This document shows, in pieces, positions 1 to 8,712 of a DNA stretch of 34,000 nucleotides. The stretch lies in contig JACDHS010000052.1 of the NCBI GenBank assembly GCA_013820875.1, positions 1 through 34,000 on the forward strand. The letters run 5' to 3'. Position 1 is the stretch's first letter; every line of letters starts with the position of its first letter. Under the pieces are notes generated by a model. The model saw only the letters and a list, made by a program, of their open reading frames with translations. It was not told the origin of the DNA and ran no database searches. Both the position numbers and the translations under genes were made by a program. Source of the stretch: Verrucomicrobiota bacterium (GTDB taxonomy: Bacteria > Verrucomicrobiota > Verrucomicrobiia > Limisphaerales > JACDHS01).

Positions 1-2
1 AC

Positions 3-845
3 ACCAGTCTTTCCGGTCTGATTGCAGGTGAAACAGCCACCAAACAAGCCAAAGCGGAGTTGCGGGAGTGTCTGCAGGCGTTCAGGACAGCCAAGGCGAC
101 TGGGCGCGATTATATGTTCGTGGCGCGCGATGTCTTGAAACCGCATTTGGGCAAACAATATACCTCCGCCTGGGATGAAACAGGGTTTGTCCATTCCCTG
201 AGCGTGCCGCGCAATGAAGACAAGCTGTCGGCGGGATTATTGTCGTTGAAAGCTTATCTCACGGCGCATCCCGAGCATGAAAACACGCAGTTGAAGGCGA
301 CGGCAGCACGCGCCGTCACGGTCCACAATGAGTTGATCGCCGCGCGCAATGCGGTGAATCGCCAGAAGACGATCTGGGAATTAGCAATGACGGCACGCGA
401 TCTCCGGGCGGCCCAGATTCGCAAGCAGTTGCGGGCGTTGATTAAGGAATTGAGTGTTCGACTCACCCCGCTGGATGAGCGTTGGGCGGCGTTTGGTTTC
501 AACAAGCCGGGCGCAAAGGTGCGTCCGGAAGCGCCGACGAAGGTCACGGTGGTTTCGGTTGCGGAGAATGCGGTGGCGGTGCAGTGGGATAAATCACCGG
601 GCGCGGAGTATTATCGTGTGAGCATCAAAGTGGTGGGGGTGGATGAAGAACCGAGAGTGGTGGGCACGCCTGCGGATACGGATTTCATGTTTGAAGAGTT
701 GCCAGCGAATGCGGAGGTGGAAGTTATAGTTTCAGCGGTGAGCAAGGGCGGGGAGAGTTCGTGGAGTGAAGTGGTGACGATCCGAACGGGTGGGGAAGCG
801 GGGGCATCGTTGCTTTTGGAAACAGAATCGCGAGGGAGTCAATAG
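3..845 (+). CDS. Fibronectin type III domain protein, 5'-truncated by the window
   Basis: The reading frame is open to the left edge of the window, so the true start lies outside; a TTG at 60 is only an internal candidate. The visible part has an alpha-helical, charged N-terminal half without a recognised domain. A C-terminal FN3-like domain follows from about position 515 (starting near PEAPTKVTVVSVAENAVAVQ), with the usual W-x-K and YYRV strands. The protein at 32810-33799 is a clear paralogue: both share the stretch IKVVGVDEEP, then VVGTP, then DTDFMFEELPA, and the helical halves also align. No membrane segment is visible in this part. FN3 domains usually mediate binding; the substrate or partner is unknown. 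A hairpin follows at 872-891. Confidence 0.8.
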   Translation, partial: TSLSGLIAGETATKQAKAELRECLQAFRTAKATGRDYMFVARDVLKPHLGKQYTSAWDETGFVHSLSVPRNEDKLSAGLLSLKAYLTAHPEHENTQLKATAARAVTVHNELIAARNAVNRQKTIWELAMTARDLRAAQIRKQLRALIKELSVRLTPLDERWAAFGFNKPGAKVRPEAPTKVTVVSVAENAVAVQWDKSPGAEYYRVSIKVVGVDEEPRVVGTPADTDFMFEELPANAEVEVIVSAVSKGGESSWSEVVTIRTGGEAGASLLLETESRGSQ

Positions 846-871
846 TCCAGACTGGTTGGAAGTGATCGCTG

Positions 872-891
872 TTAGGGCTTCGCCGCCCTAA
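872..891 (+). terminator. Hairpin after the FN3 gene, possible terminator
   Basis: A 7-bp perfect stem (ttagggc/gccctaa) with a 6-base loop lies 26 bases after the FN3 stop codon. There is no T-run, so it may be a repeat hairpin or a transcript-end stabiliser and not a true intrinsic terminator. Confidence 0.35.
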
Positions 892-983
892 GTTCATCCG
901 ATTCCGAACCTGATAAAAATTGTCATTCAACAAGAAAGTTAGGGTTGCAGAGTTTGGGCAGACAGTGTAGAAGTCTTTCCACT

Positions 984-1241
984 ATGAAGAAATTGCTTAT
1001 TGCACTCTCCTTGATCGCCATCGTTTCCACCTCCGCCACATTCGCTGACGAAGGCAAAGCGGAGTGCAACAAAGAAAAAGCCGCTGCTTGTGACAAGAGC
1101 AAGAAAGCCGAGTGCGACAAAACCAAGGCCGCTGCTTGCGACAAGTCCAAGACAGTAGCTAAAAAGAGCGACTGCGCAAAAGCTTGTTCCAAAACAGCTT
1201 CCAAGCAGGCTGCTGTGAAAAAAGCTGACTCGAAGAGGTAA
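984..1241 (+). CDS. Small exported Cys/Lys/Ala-rich octapeptide-repeat protein
   Basis: The ATG at 984 gives 85 residues beginning with a textbook signal peptide (MKKLLIALSLIAIVST) and a likely cleavage site after ATFA. An upstream TTG in frame (945) would bury the signal peptide. The mature part is built of 8-residue units, KAECNKEK-AAACDKSK-KAEC and so on: four units each with one Cys, then SDCAKAC and a lysine-rich tail. No known family was recognised. Regular Cys in a lysine-rich, disordered-looking peptide could bind metal or be cross-linked in the periplasm, but this is inference only. The next gene also encodes an exported protein with 8-residue repeats, carrying His in place of Cys. 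Confidence 0.7.
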   Translation: MKKLLIALSLIAIVSTSATFADEGKAECNKEKAAACDKSKKAECDKTKAAACDKSKTVAKKSDCAKACSKTASKQAAVKKADSKR

Positions 1242-1286
1242 TTTGTTCGAGTAGCGTTTGGCTGCTTTGGAGACGACCTTCGGCTT

Positions 1287-1628
1287 ATGAAAAGAATACT
1301 CGTCCTGGCTGTATTAAGTGCTTTTGCTTTTGCGCCCCTTGTTGGAGAAGCGGGGCACCAGCAGAAGCGCAGTGGAGCTCACCAGGCTCCAAAGAGCGGT
1401 GCTCATCAAGCTCCGAAGAGCGGAGCGCACCAGGCTGCCAAAAGCGGTGCGCATCAGGCCCCAAGAAGCGGAGCCCACCAGGCGCCGAAAAGTGGCGCTC
1501 ATCAAGCTCCCAAAAGCGGGGCTCACCAGGCACCGAAAAGCGGAGCACATCAAGGCGCGAAGAGCGGTGCTCACCAGGGACCGGCCAGTGGCGCCCATCA
1601 GGGCCCCAGCAACGGAGCTGACAGATAA
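1287..1628 (+). CDS. Exported His-rich octapeptide-repeat protein (SGAHQAPK repeats)
   Basis: This encodes 113 residues: a signal peptide (MKRILVLAVLSAFAFAPLVG, cleavage near EAG) followed by ten head-to-tail copies of SGAHQ-A/G-P/A-K and a short NGADR end. Each copy has one His and one Gln. Copies differ mostly at third codon positions (gct/gcg/gcc, cac/cat, cag/caa, aag/aaa), which suggests the peptide is under selection even though the DNA copies have drifted. The family is not recognised. Histidine-rich repeats often bind Ni, Cu or Zn; that role is inferred. It lies 45 bp after the Cys-repeat gene and is followed by a strong terminator, so the two may be cotranscribed. Long overlapping ORFs in the other frames are a by-product of the 24-bp periodicity. 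Confidence 0.75.
   Translation: MKRILVLAVLSAFAFAPLVGEAGHQQKRSGAHQAPKSGAHQAPKSGAHQAAKSGAHQAPRSGAHQAPKSGAHQAPKSGAHQAPKSGAHQGAKSGAHQGPASGAHQGPSNGADR
1371..1610 (+). repeat. 24-bp tandem repeat, 10 copies, coding
   Basis: Copies begin at 1371 and every 24 bases to 1587. Each encodes SGAHQxxx. Variation is concentrated at wobble positions. Confidence 0.9.
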
Positions 1629-1648
1629 TATTTTTCTGATCCTTTCAA

Positions 1649-1687
1649 AACATCGCTGCTTCCACGGAGGCAGCGATGTTTTTATTT
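1649..1687 (+). terminator. Rho-independent terminator
   Basis: An 11-bp perfect stem (aacatcgctgc at 1649-1659 with gcagcgatgtt at 1670-1680) is followed by a T-rich run (tttttattt). It ends the transcript of the His-repeat gene. Confidence 0.85.
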
Positions 1688-1737
1688 AGAGGAATGAGTT
1701 GCCAAAGAAATTGAAGTCATCAGAGATTCGTTCCGGC

Positions 1738-2919
1738 ATGAAATCACTCTCATTTTTTTCAATAACATTGGCTGCGGTTCTGTTTTCGATGTGTTGCGCG
1801 GTGGGTAAGATCGAATGCATTGAGCCGAACCAACTCACCGGATCTGCAAAAGCGGTTGTCCTGGATGCAGCACCTTTGGCGCATACTGCACAAGTAATGC
1901 CGTTGAATAAGAAGGGTGAACTGGTTGGTAAATGGGACGTCAGCAAACAAGCCGAACAGGTTCTCTTGAATTTGGATGCAGTGTTGAAACGGGCAAAGTC
2001 GGATCTGGGGAAGGTGGTGAAGTTGAATGTATATGTGGCTCGCGCCGAGTTGAGCGATGACGTCTCCAAAGTCCTGGCGAAGCAGTTCCGTGGAAAGATA
2101 AAGCCCGCGGTGACATTTGTCGGCGGCGATCTCGTTCATCCAGAGGTGTTGGTGACGATGGATGCGGTGGCAGTTTCGACCTTTAAAACAAAAGGGAATG
2201 CACCGGTTCATTTTGCTGCGGAGGATGCGCAGTTTTCAGACGTGACCATTTTGCCCTCGGGCGACGCAGTGTACCTCGCGGGGATGGCAGCGAAAGGTGA
2301 GTTGGCCTCCGCCACACGTGAAACGATGGGAAAGATTCAGGATGCCATCGCCCATTTAGGGTTGAAACGCGGCGACATTGTTCAGCTCAAGGCGTTTCTC
2401 CTGCCGATGTCGCAGGCAGCGGTGGTGCGCGACGAGATCGGAAAGTTTTTTGGCGAGGAAGCTGTTCCAACGATCGTGTATGTGGATTGGAGCAGTTCGA
2501 GTGTGCCGGTGGAGATCGAAGCGATTCTGGCGGCGCCGAAGAGCCAATCTGAGGAAACGATTACCTATCATACACCGATCGGGACTACTGCTTCACCTGT
2601 TTACAGTCGTCTTGCGCGCATTCATTCGGGAAAGCGCATTTACATATCCGGCCTGTATGGCCGCTCAGAACAGGAGCACGACGTGAAGGAGATTTACGAG
2701 CAATTGGACCAGTTGCTTGAAAAAACCGGCAGTAGTCGCGATCACATGGCAAAAGCCACCTATTACTATTCTGATCCGAAGTCGAATGGCCGATTGGATG
2801 CATTTCGCCCTGCCTATTACAACCCGAAAACCCCGCCTACAGCTTCCAAAGTGCGGGTCAAAGATGTTGGAAAAGCGGACAGGGGAATAGTGATTGATAT
2901 GATTGGCGTGACAAAGTAG
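1738..2919 (+). CDS. Exported protein with three tandem Rid/YjgF-like domains
   Basis: ATG 1738 gives 393 residues starting MKSLSFFSITLAAVLFSMCC, a signal peptide or lipoprotein-like N-terminus. A TTG at 1699, five bases after AGAGGA, is an alternative that adds 13 residues. Three Rid (YjgF/YER057c/UK114) folds follow, at about residues 40-150, 157-275 and 280-393. Each has the central helix pattern (QAEQVLLNLDAVLKRA; TMGKIQDAIAHLGL; IYEQLDQLLEKTG) and the closing strand (VLVTMDAVA; VEIEAILAA; GIVIDMIGV). Known RidA enzymes hydrolyse reactive enamines using an Arg after the conserved Pro; here that place reads KPAVTF, VPTIVY and PPTASK, so all three domains seem to lack it. Deaminase activity is therefore doubtful; ligand binding outside the cytoplasm is possible. 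Confidence is high for the fold and low for function. Confidence 0.75.
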   Translation: MKSLSFFSITLAAVLFSMCCAVGKIECIEPNQLTGSAKAVVLDAAPLAHTAQVMPLNKKGELVGKWDVSKQAEQVLLNLDAVLKRAKSDLGKVVKLNVYVARAELSDDVSKVLAKQFRGKIKPAVTFVGGDLVHPEVLVTMDAVAVSTFKTKGNAPVHFAAEDAQFSDVTILPSGDAVYLAGMAAKGELASATRETMGKIQDAIAHLGLKRGDIVQLKAFLLPMSQAAVVRDEIGKFFGEEAVPTIVYVDWSSSSVPVEIEAILAAPKSQSEETITYHTPIGTTASPVYSRLARIHSGKRIYISGLYGRSEQEHDVKEIYEQLDQLLEKTGSSRDHMAKATYYYSDPKSNGRLDAFRPAYYNPKTPPTASKVRVKDVGKADRGIVIDMIGVTK

Positions 2920-2969
2920 AACACTGCGCTACGTTGGTCGTCGGCTGGGAAATATGCAGTTTTATTCGT

Positions 2970-2997
2970 AAAACCTTCGTTTCGAGGAGGGTTTTTT
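2970..2997 (+). terminator. Rho-independent terminator
   Basis: An imperfect hairpin (aaaacc near 2970-2975 pairing with gggtttt near 2989-2995) ends in six T. It lies 50 bases after the Rid-protein stop and before yajC. Confidence 0.65.
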
Positions 2998-3064
2998 CAT
3001 TCAATGTAATGCTTGCCAAAGCCAGCCTCATCCATAGATTTAACGGCTCAACATTTTGGAAATT

Positions 3065-3406
3065 ATGATGAATACAACCACCGCGCTTATTGCAATGGGC
3101 GCGCCGCCGGCTCAAGGTCAGGAAGCTCCACCTTTTTACATCACGATGGCTCCGTTCATTCTGATGTTGGTGGTGTTTTATTTCATCCTGATTCGTCCAC
3201 AGCAGAAGAAAGCGAAGCAACACCAGGAGTTGCTCAAAGGGTTGCGCTCAGGCGATAAGGTTCTGACCAGTGCCGGGATCCTTGGAACCGTCATTTCCGT
3301 GAAAGAGAAATCCGTCACTCTCCGTTCTGCAGATACCAAGATCGAAATTCTAAAATCCGCCGTTGCCGAGATCACCGAACGCGGCAATGAAGTAAAAGAA
3401 GCTTAA
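3065..3406 (+). CDS. yajC: Preprotein translocase subunit YajC
   Basis: YajC is a small inner-membrane partner of SecDF that associates with SecYEG during protein export. The product is 113 residues, usual for the family. An N-terminal membrane helix (PFYITMAPFILMLVVFYFIL) is followed at once by the family signature IRPQQKKAKQHQELLKGLRS, then by GDKVLTSAGILGTV and a small cytoplasmic beta domain. ATG 3065 and ATG 3068 are adjacent; GGAA at 3058 can serve either. The gene is separated from secDF by three bases, the classical yajC-secD-secF arrangement. Confidence 0.95.
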   Translation: MMNTTTALIAMGAPPAQGQEAPPFYITMAPFILMLVVFYFILIRPQQKKAKQHQELLKGLRSGDKVLTSAGILGTVISVKEKSVTLRSADTKIEILKSAVAEITERGNEVKEA

Positions 3407-3409
3407 CAC

Positions 3410-5896
3410 ATGAACCGCAAAAACACCTGGAAATGGGCACTGGTAATCTTCATCGTCGCCTGGTCGCTTTGGGAAGTGTACCCGCCCACCGGTCGCAACA
3501 TTGTCGAAGTCTTCCAAGAAGAAGCCGCCGTTAAAGATGCCAGATTCGATGAGATCGTTCAGCGTGCCCGGGAGTTGCAGAAGCAATATCCTGATCGCGG
3601 CTATCAGAATCTGGTTGATGCCGTCGGCACGAATGACATTCGCGCTTACTTTCCTTCTTACAGCATCGCAAAGGATATGGATCCCACTCGGGGCATCCTC
3701 AATAACGTGCAGAAGGCAGCCGCGGGTCAAATTCGTCTCGGGCTGGATTTGCGCGGGGGCACCTCCTTTTTGATGGGTGTTGATACAAGCACCATTTCGA
3801 CAAACCAGGATTCGAGCGCCGTGCTTTCCCAGGCGGCTGAAGTGTTGCGTCGCCGCGTTGACAAGCTGGGCGTCGCCGAACCGCTCATCCAGCCTGTGGG
3901 GACAGATCGCATTCTCGTTCAACTCCCCGGTATTTCTGAAGTGGATAAAGAAACGGCCCGCGCCACATTGGAACGAGCGGCATTTCTGGAACTGCGTCTT
4001 GTCCATCCGAACAGCGACGAGTTGATTGCTCAAGGCATCATTGAGCCGGGCTATGTTCGCCTGACTGAACTAAGCAAGGATTCTAAACCGGGCGAACGAA
4101 AAGATTATCTCGTCAGAAGAACCGCTGAGTTGACCGGCAAGAATATTGATCGGGCGATGGTGATCCCGAATCAATACACCGGGAAGCCTGAAATTGATTT
4201 CGTATTGGATACGGAAGGAGCCCAGATCTTCGCTCGCGTGACCCGTGAGAATGTGGGCCGTCAATTGGCAATCGTTCTCGATGGCGAACTCTATTCAGCA
4301 CCGAACATCAATGAGCCGATTGATACGGGGCGCGCTCAGATCAGTGGCAATTTCACACGGCAGGAAGCGTGGGAATTGGCCAACATCCTTGAGAATCCGC
4401 TCGAAAGGCCGGTGGAAATCCTGGAAGAACGCAGCGTTGATCCTTCTCTCGGAAAACAAACAATCCGCAGTGGTTTTTATGCCGCGGTTGGCGGCATTCT
4501 CATTATCGCCATTTTCATGTTGGTCTATTATATGGCCGGTGGATTGGTGGCGAATATCGCTCTACTCCTGAACATCATCGTTCTGTTGGGGGTGTTGTGC
4601 TCCATTGATGCCACACTCACTTTGCCCGGTATCGCCGGTATTGTCTTAACCATCGGCATGGCTGTGGATGCGAACGTCCTTATCTTCGAGCGCATTCGAG
4701 AAGAGCTAAGAACTGGCAAATCCATTCGGGGCGCGGTCACGGCGGGTTATGAAAAAGCGTTCAGCACGATTTTGGATGCGAACGTTACCACGCTCATTGC
4801 TTCCGTCATTCTTATCAACATGGGCACCGGTCCTGTCCAGGGTTTCGGTGTGACACTGACAATCGGTGTTGCCGTCAGTATGTTCACCGCGCTGGTGGTC
4901 ACCCGTCTCATGTTCGAATGGATGCTGTCGCGCAACCTTTTGAAATCTTTCAAGATGTTGCAACTGGTGAAAGACACGAACATCAACTTCATGAAGCTCG
5001 CCAAACCGGCATTCATCGGTTCGTGGCTTTTGATCATCGTTGGCATCGGTTGGGGCTTTAAACGCGGCAATGAAGCCATGGGGATTGATTTCGCGGGAGG
5101 CGATACTTTGACGCTCACTTTCGCGCAGAAAGTGGATGAGGACAAACTCCGCCAGGCTGTAGATGAATTGAAAATCGGCGATTCGTTGATTCAGTATCAG
5201 CGGGAAATTTCCACTGGCACGGAACGTCTCTATGTGACTTCTCAGTTTGATTCCGCAGACACGGTTCAGCAGGCGTTGGCGCAGACGTTTCCTCAAGCTG
5301 ATTTTCAACGAGTCGCATTGGACAAAGTTCAACCGACAATCGGCCAGGAAATCCTTGAAAAAGCGGTGATCGCTGTTTTGCTCTCGCTCTTTGGCATCCT
5401 CTTGTATGTCTCATTGCGCTATGAATTCTCATTCGCTATCGGGGCAATTGTCGCGGTGGTTCACGATGTGTTAATGGCATTGGGATGGTATTTCCTGTCT
5501 GGACGTGAACTGAACGCGACGGTAGTGGCGGCCGTTTTGACGGTCATCGGTTTCTCACTGAATGATACGATCGTCATTTTCGACCGCATTCGTGAAGACT
5601 TGAAACAAGGTGTGCGCGGGACTTTTGTTGAGATCATCAATAAAGCCCTGAATCAAACGCTGGCCCGCACGGTGATCACTTCCGGAACAACGTTCCTCGC
5701 AACGATGTCGCTTTACATCTTTGGCGGTGGTGCGATCAACGATTTCGCGTTTTTGTTCCTGGTCGGTATTATCGTGGGAACTTATTCCAGTATCTATATC
5801 GCCGGTGCGCTGGTTCTTTGGTGGCACAAAGGCGAGCGTCCGAAGATGGCTTCGAATGTCCCTATGGAAGAACTCGCAGTTCCAGCCAAGATTTAG
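3410..5896 (+). CDS. secDF: SecDF fusion, protein translocase membrane subunit
   Basis: This protein uses the proton gradient to pull exported polypeptides out of SecYEG. Its 828 residues fuse SecD (about 1-510) and SecF (about 520-828) in one chain, as in Bacillus, Bacteroidetes and many PVC bacteria. SecD part: first membrane helix 9-24, GLDLRGGTSF at 111-120, the large periplasmic domain, then five helices with GMAVDANVLIFERIREE near 415-433 carrying the proton-relay Asp. SecF part: a membrane helix (SWLLIIVGIGWGF), GIDFAGGDTLTLTF near 557, then helices with VIGFSLNDTIVIFDRIRED near 713-731. It is cotranscribed with yajC and followed by a strong hairpin terminator. No frameshift or missing motif was seen. 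Confidence 0.97.
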   Translation: MNRKNTWKWALVIFIVAWSLWEVYPPTGRNIVEVFQEEAAVKDARFDEIVQRARELQKQYPDRGYQNLVDAVGTNDIRAYFPSYSIAKDMDPTRGILNNVQKAAAGQIRLGLDLRGGTSFLMGVDTSTISTNQDSSAVLSQAAEVLRRRVDKLGVAEPLIQPVGTDRILVQLPGISEVDKETARATLERAAFLELRLVHPNSDELIAQGIIEPGYVRLTELSKDSKPGERKDYLVRRTAELTGKNIDRAMVIPNQYTGKPEIDFVLDTEGAQIFARVTRENVGRQLAIVLDGELYSAPNINEPIDTGRAQISGNFTRQEAWELANILENPLERPVEILEERSVDPSLGKQTIRSGFYAAVGGILIIAIFMLVYYMAGGLVANIALLLNIIVLLGVLCSIDATLTLPGIAGIVLTIGMAVDANVLIFERIREELRTGKSIRGAVTAGYEKAFSTILDANVTTLIASVILINMGTGPVQGFGVTLTIGVAVSMFTALVVTRLMFEWMLSRNLLKSFKMLQLVKDTNINFMKLAKPAFIGSWLLIIVGIGWGFKRGNEAMGIDFAGGDTLTLTFAQKVDEDKLRQAVDELKIGDSLIQYQREISTGTERLYVTSQFDSADTVQQALAQTFPQADFQRVALDKVQPTIGQEILEKAVIAVLLSLFGILLYVSLRYEFSFAIGAIVAVVHDVLMALGWYFLSGRELNATVVAAVLTVIGFSLNDTIVIFDRIREDLKQGVRGTFVEIINKALNQTLARTVITSGTTFLATMSLYIFGGGAINDFAFLFLVGIIVGTYSSIYIAGALVLWWHKGERPKMASNVPMEELAVPAKI

Positions 5897-5915
5897 TTGT
5901 TGAATTCACTATCAA

Positions 5916-5948
5916 GGGTGCAGGTATTCCAACCTGCACCCTCATTTT
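5916..5948 (+). terminator. Rho-independent terminator after secDF
   Basis: A perfect 10-bp stem (gggtgcaggt/acctgcaccc) with a 6-base loop is followed by tcatttt. It lies 20 bases after the secDF stop codon. Confidence 0.8.
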
Positions 5949-5954
5949 GTAAAG

Positions 5955-6926
5955 ATGCTTGCTACCGCGCAAATCAGCATCTGGCATTGGGCCGGGTTTA
6001 TTGCCGTCATCTTGATTTTCCTGGCACTTGACTTGGGCGTTTTTCATCGCAAAGCCCACGTCATCAAGTTCAAAGAAGCACTCATCTGGACCTTTGTCTG
6101 GTTCACGACGGCGATGCTGTTTGCCGGGTTGCTCGTGCCGTGGCGGGGCAGGGAAGAGTCCCTGGAGTTTGTCACCGGCTATATCATCGAACTTTCGTTG
6201 TCCATGGACAACGTTTTCGTCATAGCGCTGATTTTCTCATATTTCCGCGTTCCACTGAGTTATCAGCATCGTGTTCTTTTCTGGGGGATCATTGGCGCTC
6301 TTGTGATGCGCGGAGTCATGATTGGGGTGGGGGCTGTTCTGATCCAGAGATTCCACTGGATGATCTATGTCTTCGGGGCATTTCTTGTGTTGACTGGCAT
6401 AAAAATGCTTTTTGCCGGTGACGAAGGGGTGCATCCGGAAAAGAATCCAGTCATCCGTTTGGTGCGACGTCTATTTCCTGTTTCCTCGGAGTTCAATGGT
6501 CAGAAATTCTTTACCGTCCTCAATGGGCAGAAGATGCTCACTCCTCTGGCGATTGTCCTTATCATGGTGGAAACGACGGACCTCATTTTTGCAGTCGATT
6601 CGATTCCCGCAATTTTTTCCGTAACCACCAAACCGTTTATAGTTTTTACCTCGAATGTTTTTGCCATTCTCGGTTTGCGTTCACTTTATTTCGTCCTCGC
6701 GAATGCCATCGGACTGTTTCGCTATTTGAAGGTTGGGCTTTCGTTCGTGCTGGTATTCGTTGGAGTTAAAATGATCATTGCACCGCCGCCCGACGTGGAG
6801 GTGCTTTCCTGGTTTCACTTCAAAATTCCGACATCAGTCTCGCTGGTGGTTGTGGCTGCGATCATCCTTCTTTCAATTGTGATTTCAATTGTCACAGCGA
6901 AGCGCAAGCCGGATTCTGTGGCGTGA
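5955..6926 (+). CDS. TerC/Alx family integral membrane protein
   Basis: The product has 323 residues and about eight to nine hydrophobic helices. Family signatures are the LDLGVFHRK segment after helix 1, ELSLSMDNVFVIALIF around 79-94 and VETTDLIFAVDSIPAIFSVT around 206-225, with acidic residues in the membrane typical of TerC/Alx proteins. The best studied relatives move Mn2+ and help load exported metalloproteins; the original tellurite-resistance name describes only some members. Its stop overlaps the GTG start of recJ by four bases (GTGA), which suggests translational coupling. The start ATG 5955 comes just after the secDF terminator and has no strong Shine-Dalgarno sequence. Confidence 0.92.
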   Translation: MLATAQISIWHWAGFIAVILIFLALDLGVFHRKAHVIKFKEALIWTFVWFTTAMLFAGLLVPWRGREESLEFVTGYIIELSLSMDNVFVIALIFSYFRVPLSYQHRVLFWGIIGALVMRGVMIGVGAVLIQRFHWMIYVFGAFLVLTGIKMLFAGDEGVHPEKNPVIRLVRRLFPVSSEFNGQKFFTVLNGQKMLTPLAIVLIMVETTDLIFAVDSIPAIFSVTTKPFIVFTSNVFAILGLRSLYFVLANAIGLFRYLKVGLSFVLVFVGVKMIIAPPPDVEVLSWFHFKIPTSVSLVVVAAIILLSIVISIVTAKRKPDSVA

Positions 6927-8650
6927 ACAAGGATGCTCCACGCTATCGCTGGTCCATTGCGCCGGTTCAAACGAGTTTGCGAGAACGACTGGCTGTGGAT
7001 TGCGATCTTTCTCCATTGCTTGCGCAATGTCTTCTCAATCGCGGGCATGCCGAACCGGGAACAATCCTAAACTTTCTTGATCCAAGGCTTAAGAACCTGG
7101 CCGATCCGTATCTCTTGCCAGACATGCAGTTGGCCGTCGAACGGCTTGTTGCGGCGCGGGAAAGCAAAACGTCGATCGTCATTTTCGGCGACTACGATGT
7201 GGATGGCGTCACTTCGACGGCACTATTGCTGGAAGCTTTCGGCGCCCTCGGATTCGCGGTGAATGGCTACCTGCCAAATCGCATGGAGGAAGGCTACGGC
7301 CTCAGCTCCGAAGGTGTTGCCAATTGCCTGGAGAAATTTCCCGTGAAACTCTTGCTGGCCGTGGACTGCGGATCCACCTCGGTGGAACAGATTGGTTGTC
7401 TTGCGCAACGCGGAGTGGACGTGATTGTTCTCGATCATCATCAAATCTCCGATCCGCCTCCCGAACCGATCGCATTGGTGAACCCCAGAAAAAATCCGAC
7501 CGGCCGGTTCCATGAGCTTTGTTCCGCGGGGCTGGCTTTCAAACTGGCGCACGCATTGGTGAAAAGATTGCGTGAACTGAATTGTCCTCGTGCGGAAGCC
7601 TTCGATTTGAAACCGCTTCTCGATCTCGTGGCGCTTGGTACGATTGCCGATATCGTTCCGTTGACTGGTGAGAATCGTATTTTTGCCACACGCGGACTTG
7701 AATGGCTTAATACCACGAAACGCGCTGGCCTGGTTGCCTTGAAGAGCGTCGCACAAACGAACGAATCAATTGGCGTGCATGAGGTGGGATTTCAACTTGG
7801 ACCTCGATTGAATGCGGCAGGCCGATTGGAAAATGCCCTGCAGGCTTTGGACCTGTTGCGTGCCACCTCCATTGCAGAGGCGAAACCGTTGGCCGATGCC
7901 CTTGATTCCTGTAATGGCGAACGGCAGAAAATCGAGCGAGGTATCAGCGAACAGGTGATCGGCGCCGTGCGCGCACGGTTCAATCCGGAAACGGATTTCG
8001 TCATTGTTGAAGGACAACCCCTTTGGCATATCGGTGTCGTGGGAATTGTTGCCTCACGCGTTTTGCATGAATTTTATCGTCCGACGATTATCGTGGGCGG
8101 AGAAGGGGTCGAATGGCGTGGGTCGGGCCGTAGTATCGAAGGATTCGATTTGGCCGCTGCATTGCGCGAGTGCGATGACCTGCTGATACGTCACGGTGGG
8201 CATGCGATGGCAGCCGGCCTGACGATCGACCCGGAGAAGTTGGAACTATTTCGCACCCGGATGAATGAGATTGCCCGGTGCAAAATCAAGCCTGAGGAGT
8301 TGAAACCGGTATTGCGTCTTGATGCAGAAATTCAATTGAGCGATTTAACTGTAACGAGTGTGACCGAACTGGAACGACTAAAACCGTTCGGCTCACAGAA
8401 TCCCTCCATTCAACTTGTCGTGCGGGGTGTCAGTCATCAGCGGGCTCCACAACGAATCGGCAAAGAGGGGCAGCACGTTAAGTTTCGGGTGACGGATGGC
8501 AAGCGAACGTTCGATGCGCTGTGGTGGAATTGCGGAACCGACACAACCTTACCGAAAGTGATGTTTGATCTCGCTTTTGTGCCGCAGATAAATGAATTCA
8601 ACGGCAACTCAAGCGTGCAATTAAAAGTCCTGGATTGGTGCTCCGTTTAG
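6923..8650 (+). CDS. recJ: Single-stranded-DNA-specific 5'-3' exonuclease RecJ
   Basis: RecJ degrades single-stranded DNA 5' to 3' in RecF-pathway recombination, mismatch repair and base excision repair. The 575 residues match the usual length. DHH-superfamily motifs are complete: DYDVDG at 90-95 (motif I), AVDCGS near 150 (motif II), LDHHQ near 170 (motif III) and LGTIADIVPL near 236 (motif IV). The DHHA1 part carries GGEGVEWRGSGRSIEGFDL and HGGHAMAAGL (about 424-433). The C-terminal OB-like domain (LERLKPFGSQNP onward) is present. The GTG start overlaps the terC stop. Confidence 0.96.
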   Translation: MNKDAPRYRWSIAPVQTSLRERLAVDCDLSPLLAQCLLNRGHAEPGTILNFLDPRLKNLADPYLLPDMQLAVERLVAARESKTSIVIFGDYDVDGVTSTALLLEAFGALGFAVNGYLPNRMEEGYGLSSEGVANCLEKFPVKLLLAVDCGSTSVEQIGCLAQRGVDVIVLDHHQISDPPPEPIALVNPRKNPTGRFHELCSAGLAFKLAHALVKRLRELNCPRAEAFDLKPLLDLVALGTIADIVPLTGENRIFATRGLEWLNTTKRAGLVALKSVAQTNESIGVHEVGFQLGPRLNAAGRLENALQALDLLRATSIAEAKPLADALDSCNGERQKIERGISEQVIGAVRARFNPETDFVIVEGQPLWHIGVVGIVASRVLHEFYRPTIIVGGEGVEWRGSGRSIEGFDLAAALRECDDLLIRHGGHAMAAGLTIDPEKLELFRTRMNEIARCKIKPEELKPVLRLDAEIQLSDLTVTSVTELERLKPFGSQNPSIQLVVRGVSHQRAPQRIGKEGQHVKFRVTDGKRTFDALWWNCGTDTTLPKVMFDLAFVPQINEFNGNSSVQLKVLDWCSV

Positions 8651-8712
8651 TGTGTTCGACATCCTGAAAGGTTTGCTGTTTTCGTTGAGATTGGGTTACT
8701 CTCCGATTTGCT

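Noticed and set aside
4706-5332. 208-residue minus-strand ORF
   Set aside because: It lies wholly inside secDF on the other strand and has no recognisable domain.
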